Assembly: GCF_026914185.1 (NCBI RefSeq)
Contig: NC_070570.1
Span: 5,084,001 to 5,148,000, forward strand
Reading direction: 5' to 3'
Length of the DNA: 64,000 nt
Source of the DNA: Puccinia triticina
Taxonomy: Eukaryota > Basidiomycota > Pucciniomycetes > Pucciniales > Pucciniaceae
Part shown: positions 1 through 10,913 of the stretch, in pieces
How the letters are laid out: each line of letters begins with the position of its first letter
Numbering within the stretch: the stretch's first letter is position 1
Translations under genes and position numbers: made by a program
Notes under the pieces: generated by a model
Databases searched by the model: none
Told to the model about the DNA's origin: nothing
What the model saw: only the letters and a program-made list of their open reading frames with translations

Positions 1-329
1 ACAACAAGTTCGAGTTAAACAGCATATTAGTAACATGTAGTACGAGTATAACAAAGTAAGTATATTGCCTGCAAGCGAAGAAGTTATAACAGATTTGTTA
101 GCCTGTTGAATCAAGTGATCTAGGTCTGATAGAGATTACTATATGAAAGTAAGATCTATCTTGGAATCAGCCATATCTTTATAAATATTGATTACAAGAC
201 TCTTAGATATTTGCATAGTATTATTAGAGGGGCAGGTCTTTCAAACCACCCGTAAGTTGTAATAGCCTTTCAACCTATTAAGCAATTTATTTCCCCCTCA
301 GCGGATATTTCACCAAATTATATTTAGTG
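1..329. other. AT-rich spacer, nothing recognised
   Basis: No coding region, tRNA-like fold or clear terminal repeat seen. The palindromic array starts just after it. Confidence 0.5.
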
Positions 330-740
330 TCCCACACGAGTCCTACACCGGCCATCAAGAGGAACACCCTACACTCTTGTTGGCCCGTCAGTACCGGCCA
401 GCAAGAGTAAAGCACTATTTACACACTCAATGGCCGCTACTGACCAGCCATTCAAAGGCACATAACCCTTGGTGGCCTGTCAGTACACCGGCCATTGAGA
501 CAAAAACACCAAATTTTTGATGGCCTGTACTGGCCGGCCATCAAGAGCAAAACTCTTTTGTTGATGTGTATACAAATCACCCTCAATGGCCCGTCAGTAC
601 CAGCCATCAAGAGGAACATAATACACTCTTGATATTATATTCCTCTCAATGGCCAGTAATAACAGACCATCAAGTGGGGTGTGTATGCCATCTTGATGGC
701 CAATCATTTCAGGCCATCAAGAGTGTATTATGTTCCTCTC
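330..740. repeat. Palindromic array built on CTCTTGATGGCC / GGCCATCAAGAG
   Basis: About eight alternating, degenerate copies of TGATGGCC and its complement GGCCATCA sit 8-40 nt apart, often with GTCAGTAC between the half-sites. Each pair can fold into a hairpin. Related arrays lie at 2935-3100 and 57845-58225. Short frames that cross it are made by the repeat. Confidence 0.7.
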
Positions 741-1060
741 AAATTCTATTTTGCTGGATCAGGAAAATGATCCAATACCAATAAAAATGCATTTATCAGT
801 TTGGATTGGATTCTTGCATCTTTGCCTGGAAAAGATCCTCATGAGATGAATCAGCAGGAGCCAGTGGTCAGGTTTGATACACAAGGGAGATTCAGGCATT
901 ATTGGGTTACCACCCCTGATAACCAACTTGCCCAAACAGCTTAGTCATGGATAGGGAGGCGCTTTGGCACCTGTGAGCCTGTGTCTCTTATGTGAAAGCA
1001 GGACACAAGGAATTTGGGGGACACTGATTGAATTTCTTGGAATAAAGAAATACAAGCAGT

Positions 1061-1128
<68 letters not shown>
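1061..1128. repeat. (GA)n microsatellite
   Basis: Roughly 65 bp of nearly pure GA dinucleotide. The serine/leucine reading frames on the complement are artefacts of this tract. Confidence 0.95.
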
Positions 1129-1132
<4 letters not shown>

Positions 1133-2245
1133 GATCTTTCAATGTTATGATTTAATATGGGCCAAGCTCTACCTGGAAAATTAGGCTGCCAACTGTGCTG
1201 AAGGAGTGCAACAGTCTCCACTCACACCAAGGAAACGGTGGTGGGAATCAGAAGTAGGGTTACTACCCTGCTCTGGTTTTTAAGTTCTTAACCAGAGATA
1301 ACCTATAGATCATTTGATGTTTGAAGAGAGGAAGAGAAACAGAGAGAGAGCAGTCAAGAGCAACAGAGTTTCCTCTGAAATAAAAAAGGTCAGTGAAAGA
1401 GGGTACTTACTGTCAATATCCTGTGGTGATACTGGGAGTGAAGTGGCCTCTGGTTAGTGATCCTGGGTGTCTCTGGGGTGTGGTTCTGGTGTGCTGAAGT
1501 CTGTGGATCCTCCTGAGGCATGGGGGATCCTGACTTTGAAAATTTTCAGAGTTTGCTTACATAATGTACAGGTGGTTGGCGCGCCAGGTAGTGCTGCCAC
1601 GTCACAACTGCGCATGCGCGCCATGACTGAAGAACTCAGGGAAGGAGTATAGTTACAAAGAAGTGGTGAGTTATAACTAGGGTTAAAATTGAATGAGGAA
1701 ACAGAATTTGAAGTCAAAAAAAATAACTCTTAAGATTAAAAGGATATAAGGGTATTCAGGTGTAAAAGAGTAGAAAAGGCAGACTTTAGGCCAACTACGT
1801 TGGCTCTAAGGCTGACAGCACCTCTGGAACTTATGTGGTATTTTTGATGTAGGACTGTGAGGGATGGCCAAAAACATCATTTCCACTCCCGCTTCTGTGG
1901 CACTCAGTGAGTGGGTGATGGAAAGAGAGGCAATGAATGCAGCCCAGTGGCGGCTATCTTTACCCAGGTTGCCTGCCTGCTGCCCTCTTTGTGCAGGTTT
2001 CTGAACCTGACACAGTCAGTTCCAGGAAAAGACAGGGCTCCAAATTTGCAGAAGCCCCGGTTTGTTGGCCTGCGGGCCAACTATGTGCACAGTGTGGGAC
2101 AGGGGAGGAGGAGGTTCCTTTGATGTGTCAGCTGGCTAGGCCTCTCTGATGACTCATGAATCTCCTCTAAGCAGTTTAGAAGCCTAGACTTGTCGGAGAG
2201 TGGGTTTTGAGGCGCTAAGCCCACTCCTTGCTGTGCTTGATGTGC

Positions 2246-2262
2246 GGGGGGGGGGGGGGGGG
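2246..2262. repeat. Poly-G tract (17 G)
   Basis: Uninterrupted run of G in a spacer. Its length is likely unreliable or polymorphic. Confidence 0.9.
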
Positions 2263-2324
2263 TGGAGCAAAAAAGAAAGAAAGCAGGAACAAAGGTCCTG
2301 CTCACAAGTATTGAACAGAATTGA

Positions 2325-2364
2325 GAGCTAGGAGACAATTCCTTGAGCTAGGAGACAATTCCTT
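2325..2364. repeat. 20-bp tandem duplication
   Basis: The unit GAGCTAGGAGACAATTCCTT occurs twice head to tail without a mismatch, which indicates a recent slippage or duplication event. Confidence 0.9.
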
Positions 2365-2934
2365 GCTCAGAGTCATACTCTATTTTCTATGGTGGCCTTC
2401 TTAAGAAGGCCGCTGCCAATTGGCAGATCTTTGCTGGGTCTGGAGATCACTTTTGGCCAGAACTATTCAGTTTGCACACTAGCTTTTACTGCCTGACTAC
2501 ATAGCTCTACCTGCAGAGTGTAACCAATCTGGCTCAGTAGAGTCTTGCTTGAAATTCAAGACTCTTGAGCTAAGGTTACTAGCTCACCTCCGGCTCCCGT
2601 GGACACTGGGTGCCTCTGAGCTGCGCTCTGCTGGCCACCTAAAATCAAACAAATGTTTCTATAGCTCCCTTACCTCCAAAGACTTCACCAAGATTTTTGT
2701 ATATAATGAAAGCCCAGCATCTTGTCTAATTTTTAAGGCTCTTCAATCATTTAATTTCCTCATTCCTTGCTCATAATAGAAAATTGAAGATGTGGGGTTT
2801 CAAAAGCCAAGCCTGAGAGCATCTCCACCGCGGGTGCTAAGCTGCATGGCCAAATCTTCACGTTTGGCAACTGGAGCCCATTTCAGAAACCTTCAGCAAG
2901 GCAGATTTGCACTTCAAGTTGCCATAATTAGGGT

Positions 2935-3100
2935 CTGTCCCAGTCATTGAGAGGGTTTTTTACTCCTGATGACCAGGATCTGCCCCGGTCATCAAGAGGA
3001 GCCAACCCCTTTGATGACCAAGACAGAACCCGGTCATCAAGAGGAATCAAGCCTCTTGATGACAGGGGTCTGTCCCAGTCATTGAGGGGGTTGATTCCTT
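2935..3100. repeat. Palindromic array, GATGACC / GGTCATC type
   Basis: Alternating copies of CCTCTTGATGAC and GGTCATCAAGAGG about 25-30 nt apart. The core is the same as the 330-740 array, with GATGAC in place of GATGGCC. Confidence 0.7.
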
Positions 3101-3926
3101 CCCTCATTCATCCCTTTCCGCACTCAGCAGAAGTTTCTCAGGAACACTTTTGAGCTTTACAGCGTGTCGCCTGATAAGATAAGGTGCTCCACCTCATTTC
3201 TTGATAAATCTGGGTTTGAATGGTTACCAGCGCTGGGCTTCCGCAACATTCCTATTTCTTAAGTGCTCTGCAATGTGCCTGATATGATCTGCCTAGTCTA
3301 TGTAACGTCCAACCGCTCCGCTTCTTCACAGTAAACTTTGCAAGAAAGTAAGAATTGGGGTGGTGAAAACTCTCCACAATGTATTGATACACAAAAGTTG
3401 AGTTAGAGTAAGAATAGCAGTAAATAAAATAATACCGTAAAGTGTGTATTATATAGAATGATATAATAGAATGAGATGACTATGAGTGAGAGAAAAGCTG
3501 CCCCAAAGTCCCTTTTCCTCCACTCCCTCCGCCCGCATGTCTCTGCTCCCAGCCAAAGTTGCCTGTGTCCTTCCTTTCCTGCACTCACCATAACTTTGCA
3601 TGCATTTCTTCCCAGCCTAGTAGTTACCTCTCCAACACCTGCTCTCCTGCACCCTCTGACTAGCCTCCAACCCCATTCTCTACCTGGCACTTCTGCCCAA
3701 ATGTCATCCGCTTCCACTGCCCCAGTTCACCTGGTGCCAGTCTGCACTATTCAGTCCACCCAGAAGTCCCGCCGCAGTCCTACTCCAACTATTCCGCTAA
3801 GTCCGCATTCCCAGAACGTGGCTTGAACTCTGGTTCCCTTGCACCTGTGTTGAGTCCCTGGTCCCGCAGCTTGCCTTGTTTGCCAACTTTCCACATGCTT
3901 TTGAAAGTGGTGCATTCAAGGTTTTC
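3101..3926. other. Spacer without a recognisable gene
   Basis: Pyrimidine-rich on the + strand between about 3500 and 3800. This opens two overlapping frames (3403-3717 minus, 3476-3826 plus), neither with a domain. Confidence 0.5.
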
Positions 3927-3991
3927 CTCAGTCTACATATGAAAACGCATAAGCACGCCTGCTTATCATTTGTTTGGATATGTAGACTGAG
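3927..3991. repeat. Isolated 65-nt inverted repeat
   Basis: Begins CTCAGTCTACATAT and ends ATATGTAGACTGAG, with a second pairing block inside (GCATAAGCA with TGCTTAT). It folds into one long, slightly bulged hairpin. It could be a degenerate palindromic MITE or a hairpin RNA source; the sequence does not decide. Confidence 0.6.
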
Positions 3992-4599
3992 CATTTGCTC
4001 AGCAGCCCCACTGCATTTCTGCTTGTGCTGCAGTGAGCGGACATTCTACACCACTCATCTATATAAACCACCACACCGTAAAACATAATTTTCAGTGCAA
4101 ATCCATATACTTGCCTCAAGAAAAAAATGACAGGTATCCAGGACTGAGGTAGGACCCCGGCAAGCTGTAAAGGGGGGTGTTGAAGCATGTAGGGCAAATG
4201 GACAAAAAGCCAAGAATCATACTCTTGAAAGAGGTATGAACTGAATAATTATTCCCAAAAGTGTAGACTTCATGAGCTTCAATATTTTTGAGTTCTTGAT
4301 ATGTGGAAATCTTGCATTTGTTGCTTTCATCAGAAGTCACGGCTTTCTTGCACAACAAGGGAGCAATGGTTAAATGCAAGTATTTTACGGGCTTGAAATT
4401 CAAGTCTCCCTCTTGCAATGTTTGAGAGTTGGAAGCGGTTTGGAAAAGACTATCTTCAATATTCCCTTCACTATTGTTGGAAGATTCTAATGCACACTGC
4501 ACAAAGAGTTTTTTGCAGTGCACAAAGTAGGCCCATTTGGATAATGTAATTTTTCTGGAGTGAATTTTTTTGCTCAATAGTTGCAAATAAACTCTTTCT
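3992..4599. other. Spacer with one unsupported minus-strand frame
   Basis: A 156-codon open frame runs 4116-4586 on the minus strand. It has no recognisable domain and no splice structure, and it abuts a repeat, so I do not call it a gene. Confidence 0.4.
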
Positions 4600-5025
4600 C
4601 TGAATAATGAATTCAGCTAATTAGTGGTTAATGCTTGGCTCTTGTGTGTTTTGCAAAGTGGAGGTTGTGGGCTCAATCCTCACAGCACACCTGTTTTGAC
4701 CTGTTTTGACCTGACACCCTGGGCACAAACTGAAATTAGTGGGTGTTTTCCATTAAATTAAGCCCAATAAATACTTGCATTGAACAAACCAGACACACAT
4801 AGCCATCTCCCTTGGAAAGTTACAGCTAAGTTACTCAAAATTGTAATGTAACCCATTTTGTTGGAAATATCTGGGTAACTTAACTAGCCAAAAAAGCACC
4901 CTTTTTCTGCAGCGGATATTTTAAGCTGTAACTAAAATTAAGATATCTGTAAATATTAGATAATGTAACTTTAAAGGTTGTGGTACAGGCATGTTCCCAA
5001 TTATGGGTAACGTAACAGCCTACCG
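4600..5025 (+). repeat. Diverged copy of the tRNA-like TIR element (see 12224-12860)
   Basis: About 420 bp aligns along its length with 12440-12857. Shared landmarks are a tRNA-like head (A-box-like TGGTTAATGC, B-box-like GGGCTCAATCC), then GACACCCTGGGCA, AATGTAACCCATTTTGTTG, a CTTTTTCTGC block and the end GGGTAACGTAACAG. The left terminal repeat of the intact copy is missing or unrecognisable here. Confidence 0.65.
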
Positions 5026-5537
5026 TTGCAGCTGCACGCAGAAAAATTAATCAATTTTGGAAGTGTGTTAACCTTTAACTGCTTGTGGAAATTGCCACAA
5101 CAACTATATTGAAATCAAGATTGTTAAGCATGTTAGTTGTGGAAAGGGCGGCTGTAAGGATTTTACCTTTTGGGCTGTATACACCTTGGTTCAACAAGCT
5201 GCCAATTGCTAAAAAGAGCAAACCATTGACCTATGTGTCTTAGCATTGAGCAAGGGAGTCCCATGCAAAAAAAGGCTTCAACCAACTCCGCTTGCTCTCC
5301 CTTTCTCTTTTGGCTTAGACTAGTAACACCAATTGGATCTGGTGCTTTGAAAATATTAATAATTCTCTAGTGGCTCTCTCACTGACACACATGTGAATGT
5401 TGAGATCCTTCACCCATTCCTTATAAACATTCAAACAACTCTACTTTCATTTTTGATGTCAAATTATCTTCTGGCTTACTTTTATATGGCGGAAAAAATT
5501 GGATGCCTTGAAAATCATTGCCCAGTGTCCAAAGGAT
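5026..5537. other. Spacer, nothing recognised
   Basis: AT-rich, with no domain-bearing frame. Confidence 0.5.
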
Positions 5538-5698
5538 TATGGTGTTCAAAATTGCATATGACACTATTTACATAAAATCATAAAGCCAATTTTGGCTGGG
5601 AGATGTCAGCGTGCATAAAACTTCAAATGACATCTCCCAGCCAAAATTGCAGTTTATGATTTTATGTAAAAAAATCTTATGCAATTTTGAACACCATA
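5538..5698. mobile_element. Palindromic MITE, family TATGGTGTTCAAAATTG
   Basis: A near-perfect 161-bp palindrome. The ends TATGGTGTTCAAAATTGCAT and its complement enclose inverted copies of TGGCTGGGAGATGTCA around a short centre. A second copy at 34669-37432 is split by a Helitron, and this one serves as its empty-site reference. A direct GAT flanks both ends and may be the target duplication, but the other copy does not confirm it. Confidence 0.85.
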
Positions 5699-5875
5699 GA
5701 TGGTTTTTGGTGAATTGACTCAGCATATTGTCGAGTGAACTTCCTGAGCTCGGGTGTCGGCGGGGGTGTTGTCAGTTTGGCGGCTTGACAGCCCGGGGGT
5801 CAATTTGCGCATGCCTTCAGCCTTCCACCGTCAATCTGATGGGTGAGACCTTAAAACGTGCGACCGCCGTGGAAG

Positions 5876-6739
5876 ATGCCGAAGATCAGAACCAATCGAA
5901 CCAAGCCGCCTCCCGAAGGGTTTGAAGAGATCGAAGGAGTGTTGGACGAATACGAGCGAAAGATGCGAGATGGTAAGCGCTCCTACTAGAAGAGTCATGC
6001 ACACCCATGTTACGTTCAACTAAAACAAGGGGACTTGGGACAATGATCATCAGCCGAATCAGCGACACATGAAGGCAAGAGGAAGAACGAATCAGTCTGG
6101 CCAATCATTCGGATCACTCACACCCGCTCCCGCTACATCTACGATCTGTACTACAAGCGTGAGGCAATTTCAAGAGAGCTATACGACTGGCTCCTAGAGC
6201 AAGACTATGCGGACGCCAAGTTAAGCATCCCTGCAAAGCCCTTCCTTTTCTACTTCCTTCCTGAATACTTTCTAACTGACCAACAAGGGCTTTTTTTGGT
6301 TGATTGAATGAACGTGGTGGGTGTACGTTCAGCTTGATCGCCAAATGGAAACGGACTGGGTTCGAAGGCTTATGCTGTGCCCGATGCGTCCAATCCAGAG
6401 TAAAACCCCCCTGCTTTCTTTTGTCTCCATCTTGGAAATATAGTTTGGATAGGGTGGACTGAGATATTTCTGTTTAAAAATAGGACATGAACTACGCCGG
6501 GTCGGTGTGTATCTGTCGGGTCCCAAAAGCTCAATTGAAGCCTGGTACAGTCGTCGAATGTGTCCATTGCGGTCGGTCTCTCTTTTACCTACCTGCTGTC
6601 TCACCCTTTTTTTACTTGATCTCCTAGAAAATGCCGGGAAGGATCATCTTCTTGCATTAATTCGGATCCTTCTGCTTACTCATACTTCTCTCCTCCTTCA
6701 ATTTATATAGGGTGTCGTGGCTGCGCATCTGGTGATTGA
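5876..6739 (+). CDS. BUD31: BUD31 (G10) spliceosome protein, 5 exons
   Basis: Encodes a 145-residue BUD31/G10 protein, a conserved small component of the spliceosomal B-act/NineTeen-related complex in the nucleus. Exons: 5876-5972, 6063-6219, 6333-6399, 6484-6571 and 6711-6739, all with GT-AG introns and matching phases. The product starts [20 protein letters not shown], carries the family block [20 protein letters not shown], and ends in the Cys-rich zinc-binding tail ([13 protein letters not shown], then [10 protein letters not shown], then [14 protein letters not shown]). Length is within a residue or two of other eukaryotic members. The ATG is the only one that gives the conserved MPK start. 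Neighbours are a MITE upstream and GC-rich spacer downstream. Nothing is missing, so I expect a functional gene. Confidence 0.96.
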
Positions 6740-7770
6740 TAATTGGAAAGAATAGAAAAAGTGTTGGATTTTCACTCCCGCCGTACCTCTGAAGGTCAAG
6801 AGATATGGCGGCATGACCATGATCAACCCACCGCAGGTCTGCCGGTCTGTTGCCGGGCGGCCACTTGGTGGCTTGACTAACCCCGGGCTGACTGTTAGCT
6901 ACCCGATCGCTGACCTCGTCTGCGCCCGCCAGGCTGCCGCTAGGCCTTGACGGTCACACGCCGAGCAATTGACGCCCATGATTGTTGGCAGTCCACAATC
7001 ACACAAGATGTCGGTCAGTCGACCAGCTTGTGAACTGGCAGCCCGACCATACGAGTTCTATTGTACGAGCTTGCAATGCCTGCCAGCCTCTGCCAGCTAG
7101 CCATGAAGGCTCGCATGGTCAGCTGCCGAGAATTTGAGTTGTGCTAAAACCAACATGCGGCCTCCCCTAGCCTAACTACCTCTCGAACAGAGGGGGGGAG
7201 GGACTCTCCGTAGGCTCCGGGACTTCCGAGGTCGCGCTTCGCGCCAGCCCAGGCTGTGCCAGGGCCCTCCGAAGTGGGGGACTGTTGAGTTAGCGGCCTC
7301 CCTACTGCCGCTGGTTTCGCTCGCTTGCCCGCTCCGGCATTTCCATCGATCCGAAACCGTCACTGCCCCCACCAGGAGCTGCCCTTCAGCGAACTGTGTA
7401 CATCTGATAGCTCGGGACCGGGAGGATGGATGTCAGAGTCGACTGACAGACCGGTGGCTGCAACACCAGTTTTCCCGGTGTGCAACAGCGCGGCTGTGTC
7501 ACATCAACCACGGCGGGGCGCCATGGTCGACCTGGTGTGTGTACTCACAACGCCTAGCGAGTCGCTTACTCCGGTTCCTAGGCCTGGTGGATGGAGCCTG
7601 CGTTGCAAGACTCGAGGCCGCGGCACATCGTCATCAGCTGATAAACTGCCCTGGTAACTCGCATCGTCATTTCTCATTTCCTAACCTACGAACCAGCCAT
7701 GTTGGCTATAAGTATTCCCGGTTCTCTGCCGCTAAATCCACCTCACGTTGCTTTGGTATCCGTTAAGTTA
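6740..7770. other. GC-rich spacer, possible solo LTR
   Basis: Markedly GC-richer than the surroundings, with several short overlapping frames and no domain. Around 7284 there is a TG start (TGTTGAGTTAGCGG). Around 7704 there is a CTATAAGTA promoter-like motif, and a CA occurs near 7780. That arrangement would suit a solo LTR, but no flanking target duplication was found. Confidence 0.3.
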
Positions 7771-7780
7771 TTTATATACA
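7771..7780 (+). promoter_or_regulatory. Putative TATA element of the cutinase gene
   Basis: TTTATATACA lies about 55 bp before the cutinase ATG at 7833. Placement is plausible for a fungal core promoter; this is inference from position only. Confidence 0.35.
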
Positions 7781-7832
7781 TGCAACTCGCTGTTTTAGTT
7801 AGATAGCTTGAAGAATCCTCAACACGCAAAAG

Positions 7833-9245
7833 ATGATAGTCGGCAACCTTATTAGTATTAGTATTTATGTATTGTTTATAAGCCTACAGGATAGGACAAA
7901 TAGCTTGAAGCTCCGTAATACCTCCTTTCAAAATTCGATTCATTCTCGTCAGTCCCCGTTTGCCGGTCTGGCGACCAAACCTTCCAAAAGCGCGGGCGGT
8001 AGTGGTGGTAGTGGTGGCGGCGGTAGTGGTTTAGCAGATTTGGGGAGTGGTGGATGTAAATCTTACATGATGATGGGGTAAGTTTTTTTTTCCCTCAATC
8101 ACGATACATGACAAAAATTCGGCAACGATTATTCGATGCGCATGTTTCGTACCAGAATAACCGACTCCTTGCTTATCTTCTTTTTAGTGCTCGAGGTACC
8201 ACGGAGACCCAAGGAAGATCGGTGGCTTACACAACAATGGCACAGGAGGTCATGAGAGCTGTTCCGGGCGGAGTTCTCCATGATATCAAATACTCAAGTT
8301 CAGCCGAGTACATGAGAACACCCAAAGAAGGAGCGCAAACCGGCCTCACATATCTCAAAGAACATGCCAAAAAGTGCCCAAGGATGGTTTTCGTCTTGAT
8401 GGGTTACTCCAAAGGGGTAAGTTGATTTACCATAACTGAAAATCAAGAAACGAACTTGTGTGTTAACCATATATACCTGAACAATTTTCATCATCACCTC
8501 CGCCTTTTTTTTATCTGAAGGCGATGGTCGCGACTCAGATTCTAGCCTCCAAGGACTTACCAGCCGGTAAAGTTGTGGCCGTAGTACTCTTTGGAAATCC
8601 ATACTATAAAGGCGGCCTCCCACAGAACAAGTGTAGCGCGGTAAGTGGTTTTTTTAGGATAATTATTTGGTTCTTACCTGAATAAAAAAATGATAATTCT
8701 TGATTGATGATTCTTGAAATTATGGCATGAAGAAAACTGGAAGAGGAATTGCAACGCCCGTGATGGTCACCGCACCACAAGCATACGCCTCGATCATTTG
8801 GGATTGCTGTAATACCGGTGACATGATCTGTTATGGGGGGGCCAATATGGGGCCCCATTTGCAGTACGGAGGTAAAAAGGACGAAGCAAAAGCGTTTATC
8901 ATCAGTAAGTTGAAAGCAGTGTCGGCAGGAGGCGGATCCGGAGGACTTAAAGATACCACGAAAGAGACCGAGAGCGATACCGGGGCCGGGGAGTCAACCG
9001 GTGGCGGGTTAGGTGGTGGCGGGTTAGGCGGTGCCGGGTTAGGCGGTGCCGGGTTAGGCGGTGCCGGGTTAGGTGGTGGCGGGTTAGGTGGTGGCGGGAT
9101 TCTCTCCATATTTGGCGGCGGGTCGAGGTCCGGTGGGGGGATGGGCGGCGGCGGGTCGAGACCCGGTGGGAAGGCACCGAAGTTCGGGGGGATGGGAAAG
9201 CTCGGTGGAGGGACGGGCGGGGGGTACACCACGGCTGCAACCTAA
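7833..9245 (+). CDS. Secreted cutinase-family serine esterase with Gly-rich tail
   Basis: Four exons (7833-8077, 8188-8416, 8521-8640, about 8733-9245) give about 368 residues. The hydrophobic start MIVGNLISISIYVLFISL is a likely signal peptide. A Gly/Ser-rich linker follows, then the cutinase domain (about residues 75-225). It begins with the ARGTTE block and carries the nucleophile motif GYSKG, where most family members have GYSQG. Asp lies in CNTGDMIC and His in MGPHLQYG, so the Ser-Asp-His triad and the disulphide cysteines are present. The enzyme should hydrolyse plant cutin or similar polyesters outside the cell, which suits a plant pathogen. The last 120 or so residues are low-complexity (GGGLGG / GGAGLGG repeats), which is unusual and may be a wall-binding or disordered tail. 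Splice phases all agree. The ATG is the first one that gives a signal peptide. Confidence 0.88.
8995..9180. repeat. 15-bp tandem repeats in the cutinase tail
   Basis: Units of the type GGTGCCGGGTTAGGC are repeated about seven times in frame and encode the GLGGA/GLGGG tail. Copy number is likely to vary between strains. Confidence 0.85.
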
Positions 9246-9246
9246 C

Positions 9247-9279
9247 GTTTTGAAGTGGTTTTCAAAGCCACTTCAAAAC
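9247..9279. repeat. Perfect 12-bp-stem hairpin just after the cutinase stop
   Basis: GTTTTGAAGTGG pairs with CCACTTCAAAAC across a 9-nt loop, starting 2 nt after the stop codon. It would fold in the 3' UTR. It could affect 3'-end formation or stability, or be a tiny palindromic insertion. Confidence 0.65.
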
Positions 9280-9879
9280 CTTTCGAACTCAATTGCAGAC
9301 GACGTCGGTGGTGCAGTCGCCATAGGTTTTTTGAAACGTGTTGGAAAACGCTCCGTGAGAAAGGGCCCGAGACCAATTTATTTACCTTGAAAAGTTTCCA
9401 GAACCATGCTTTAACCTGGAAACGTTACAACTTGGCCTCAAGAAACTTTTCTTGCAGCCATGGTGTAGGGTCGCCGGACTAAACACATAATAACTCCTAG
9501 TCATGTATATATTTATGAATATGTATAATACGACCACAAGCCTGTCAGACTTGGCTGCGGAACATGAAATATGTTTATCACACAGAACAAGGACAATACA
9601 GACGGCCAGAGCAATAACAAACGGACTTTGCGCACTGTGCAGTACGCAGAGTACCAAACACTTTGCGCACTGCGGGTTTTCAAAATAATCATTTCAATAT
9701 TTTTCTTGATAAATCGATAGAAAGGCTCTTGATCAGTCTCTGTGAACTTTGTGGGTATTTTTGAAGTTTCCTTGTATCAATGCTGAAACCATTACACTAC
9801 ATGTGTTTAATACAATGTCATGTGGTAAAATTACAGCAGGCCCAATATATAGGCTTGCTAATTTTGCCTTGACTTCAAG
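9280..9879. other. Spacer downstream of cutinase
   Basis: Nothing coding. A short direct repeat CTTTGCGCACTG occurs twice near 9625-9680, and a weak inverted repeat GTTTCCAG/CTGGAAAC lies near 9385-9425. Confidence 0.45.
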
Positions 9880-10613
9880 AGTTTTCGCGGCAGAGGCCAA
9901 ACTTTGTGCAGCTGGAATTGGGGATCACCAATCACAGGGGGATCCACACCAAGCCTGCATGACTGCTGCTGCCGCACCAGATTTTTTTCTCTTCTTTTTG
10001 GCAACTTGTTTCAATATCAGCGGTAAATTGGTTTTGCCTTTGATGCCATTGCTTCTTCTAGAGCAACCTGATTGGCCCATGTCGCCATCACAATGCTTCA
10101 TCAAGTTTGATTGAGTGTCCTTACCTTTTTTGTAAGTTTTATGGAACCCTTTGCATTTGTACAGAAGCTTTGGTCTGATAGTCTGAGAAAGAAGATGAAC
10201 AGGTGATAAGTGAGTTTCAGAAGTTAAAAACGGACAGAAAACAGCATACTTTGCCTCCAGCATGCACAGGCTCCTGAAAGTACAATTCAATATCATTGTA
10301 TTTTGTCACAGCATTCTCTCAATTCTTTTTTTGCTTCCTAACCTTATCATTCTCTCTGTCCAAGTCCCAAGGGAGATTCATGAGTAAGAGTCCTTTTTCT
10401 GTCTGAATCAGACTCTGGAGTCTTCCACTTTGCTTTGGTGGCTTTTCTTTGCATTTGAGGTGACCACTTTTTCCTTTTTGTTTGAGGTGGCTTGATTTTA
10501 TTCTGAGAAGATTTCTTCTTATTTTTCTTCTTGGAAGGTGATTTTTGGGAGTTGGTTTTGGAGGAATCAGATCCACTGTTGCTAAGTATAGAACAATGGT
10601 TGTCATTGCTCAA
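9880..10613 (-). pseudogene. Decayed hAT transposase N-terminus (BED zinc finger)
   Basis: Two minus-strand frames read in order. The first is a Lys/Ser-rich stretch (10613 down to about 10347). The second (10296 down to 9925) contains YKCKGFHKTYKKGKDTQSNL, MKHCDGD and GIKGKTNLPL. This aligns with the BED finger of the intact hAT transposase at 21438-24502 (YKCRWCGNSYKQ, YKHQDGD, IKNGAKLPLT). The second zinc cysteine is lost (KGF in place of RWC), frames are broken, and no catalytic region follows. Confidence 0.6.
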
Positions 10614-10913
10614 TTGAACATAACTCCCATGTGTTTCAACCAGGGTGGTAACTTGGCTTGATTGGCGCGATGGAGGTCAAGAAGGAAGGCCAGAAGATGG
10701 AAGACTGCCAGAAGGAGGTGGTTAGGCAGAGCCTGATGGAAGGATTCATTAGGTCAGATGCCAAGGTTTTGAGAGGAGGTGCTGTATTGGCTAACAAATA
10801 TTCCAGTTTGTCTTGAATCATGTTTTTAATCTTGTTTGAATTTGGTGTGCATTTTCTGAGAGGCAAGCTGGATGAATTTTTCACAAAAGCTTACACGTGT
10901 ACATTTTAGAGAA
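10614..10913. other. Spacer
   Basis: An 82-codon minus-strand frame (10636-10884) has no domain and may be upstream debris of the hAT relic. Confidence 0.35.

Larger units (their letters stand above)
741..2934. other. Spacer without a recognisable gene
   Basis: Contains the GA microsatellite, a poly-G tract and a 20-bp tandem duplication listed separately. Short frames occur on both strands (for example 1911-2149 +), but none has a recognisable domain or intron structure. The GC-richer part around 1560-1660 could be an old LTR, but no ends can be fixed. Confidence 0.5.

Noticed and set aside
330..740. Possible CRISPR array
   Set aside because: Half-sites are palindromic and irregularly spaced, with no constant repeat/spacer length, and the genome is eukaryotic.
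945..1221. Minus-strand open frames of Ser/Leu repeats
   Set aside because: They are translations of the GA microsatellite in two frames.
4116..4586. 156-codon minus-strand frame
   Set aside because: No domain, no intron and AT-rich repeat surroundings; kept only as a note.
5728..6604. Short frames on both strands near 5.7-6.6 kb
   Set aside because: All overlap BUD31 exons or introns in the wrong frame.
7284..7780. Solo LTR with TG...CA ends
   Set aside because: No 5-bp target duplication and no second copy; left as a possibility in the spacer note.
8831..9232. Proline-rich minus-strand frame of 133 codons
   Set aside because: Complement of the Gly-rich repeat in the cutinase tail; no independent coding signal.
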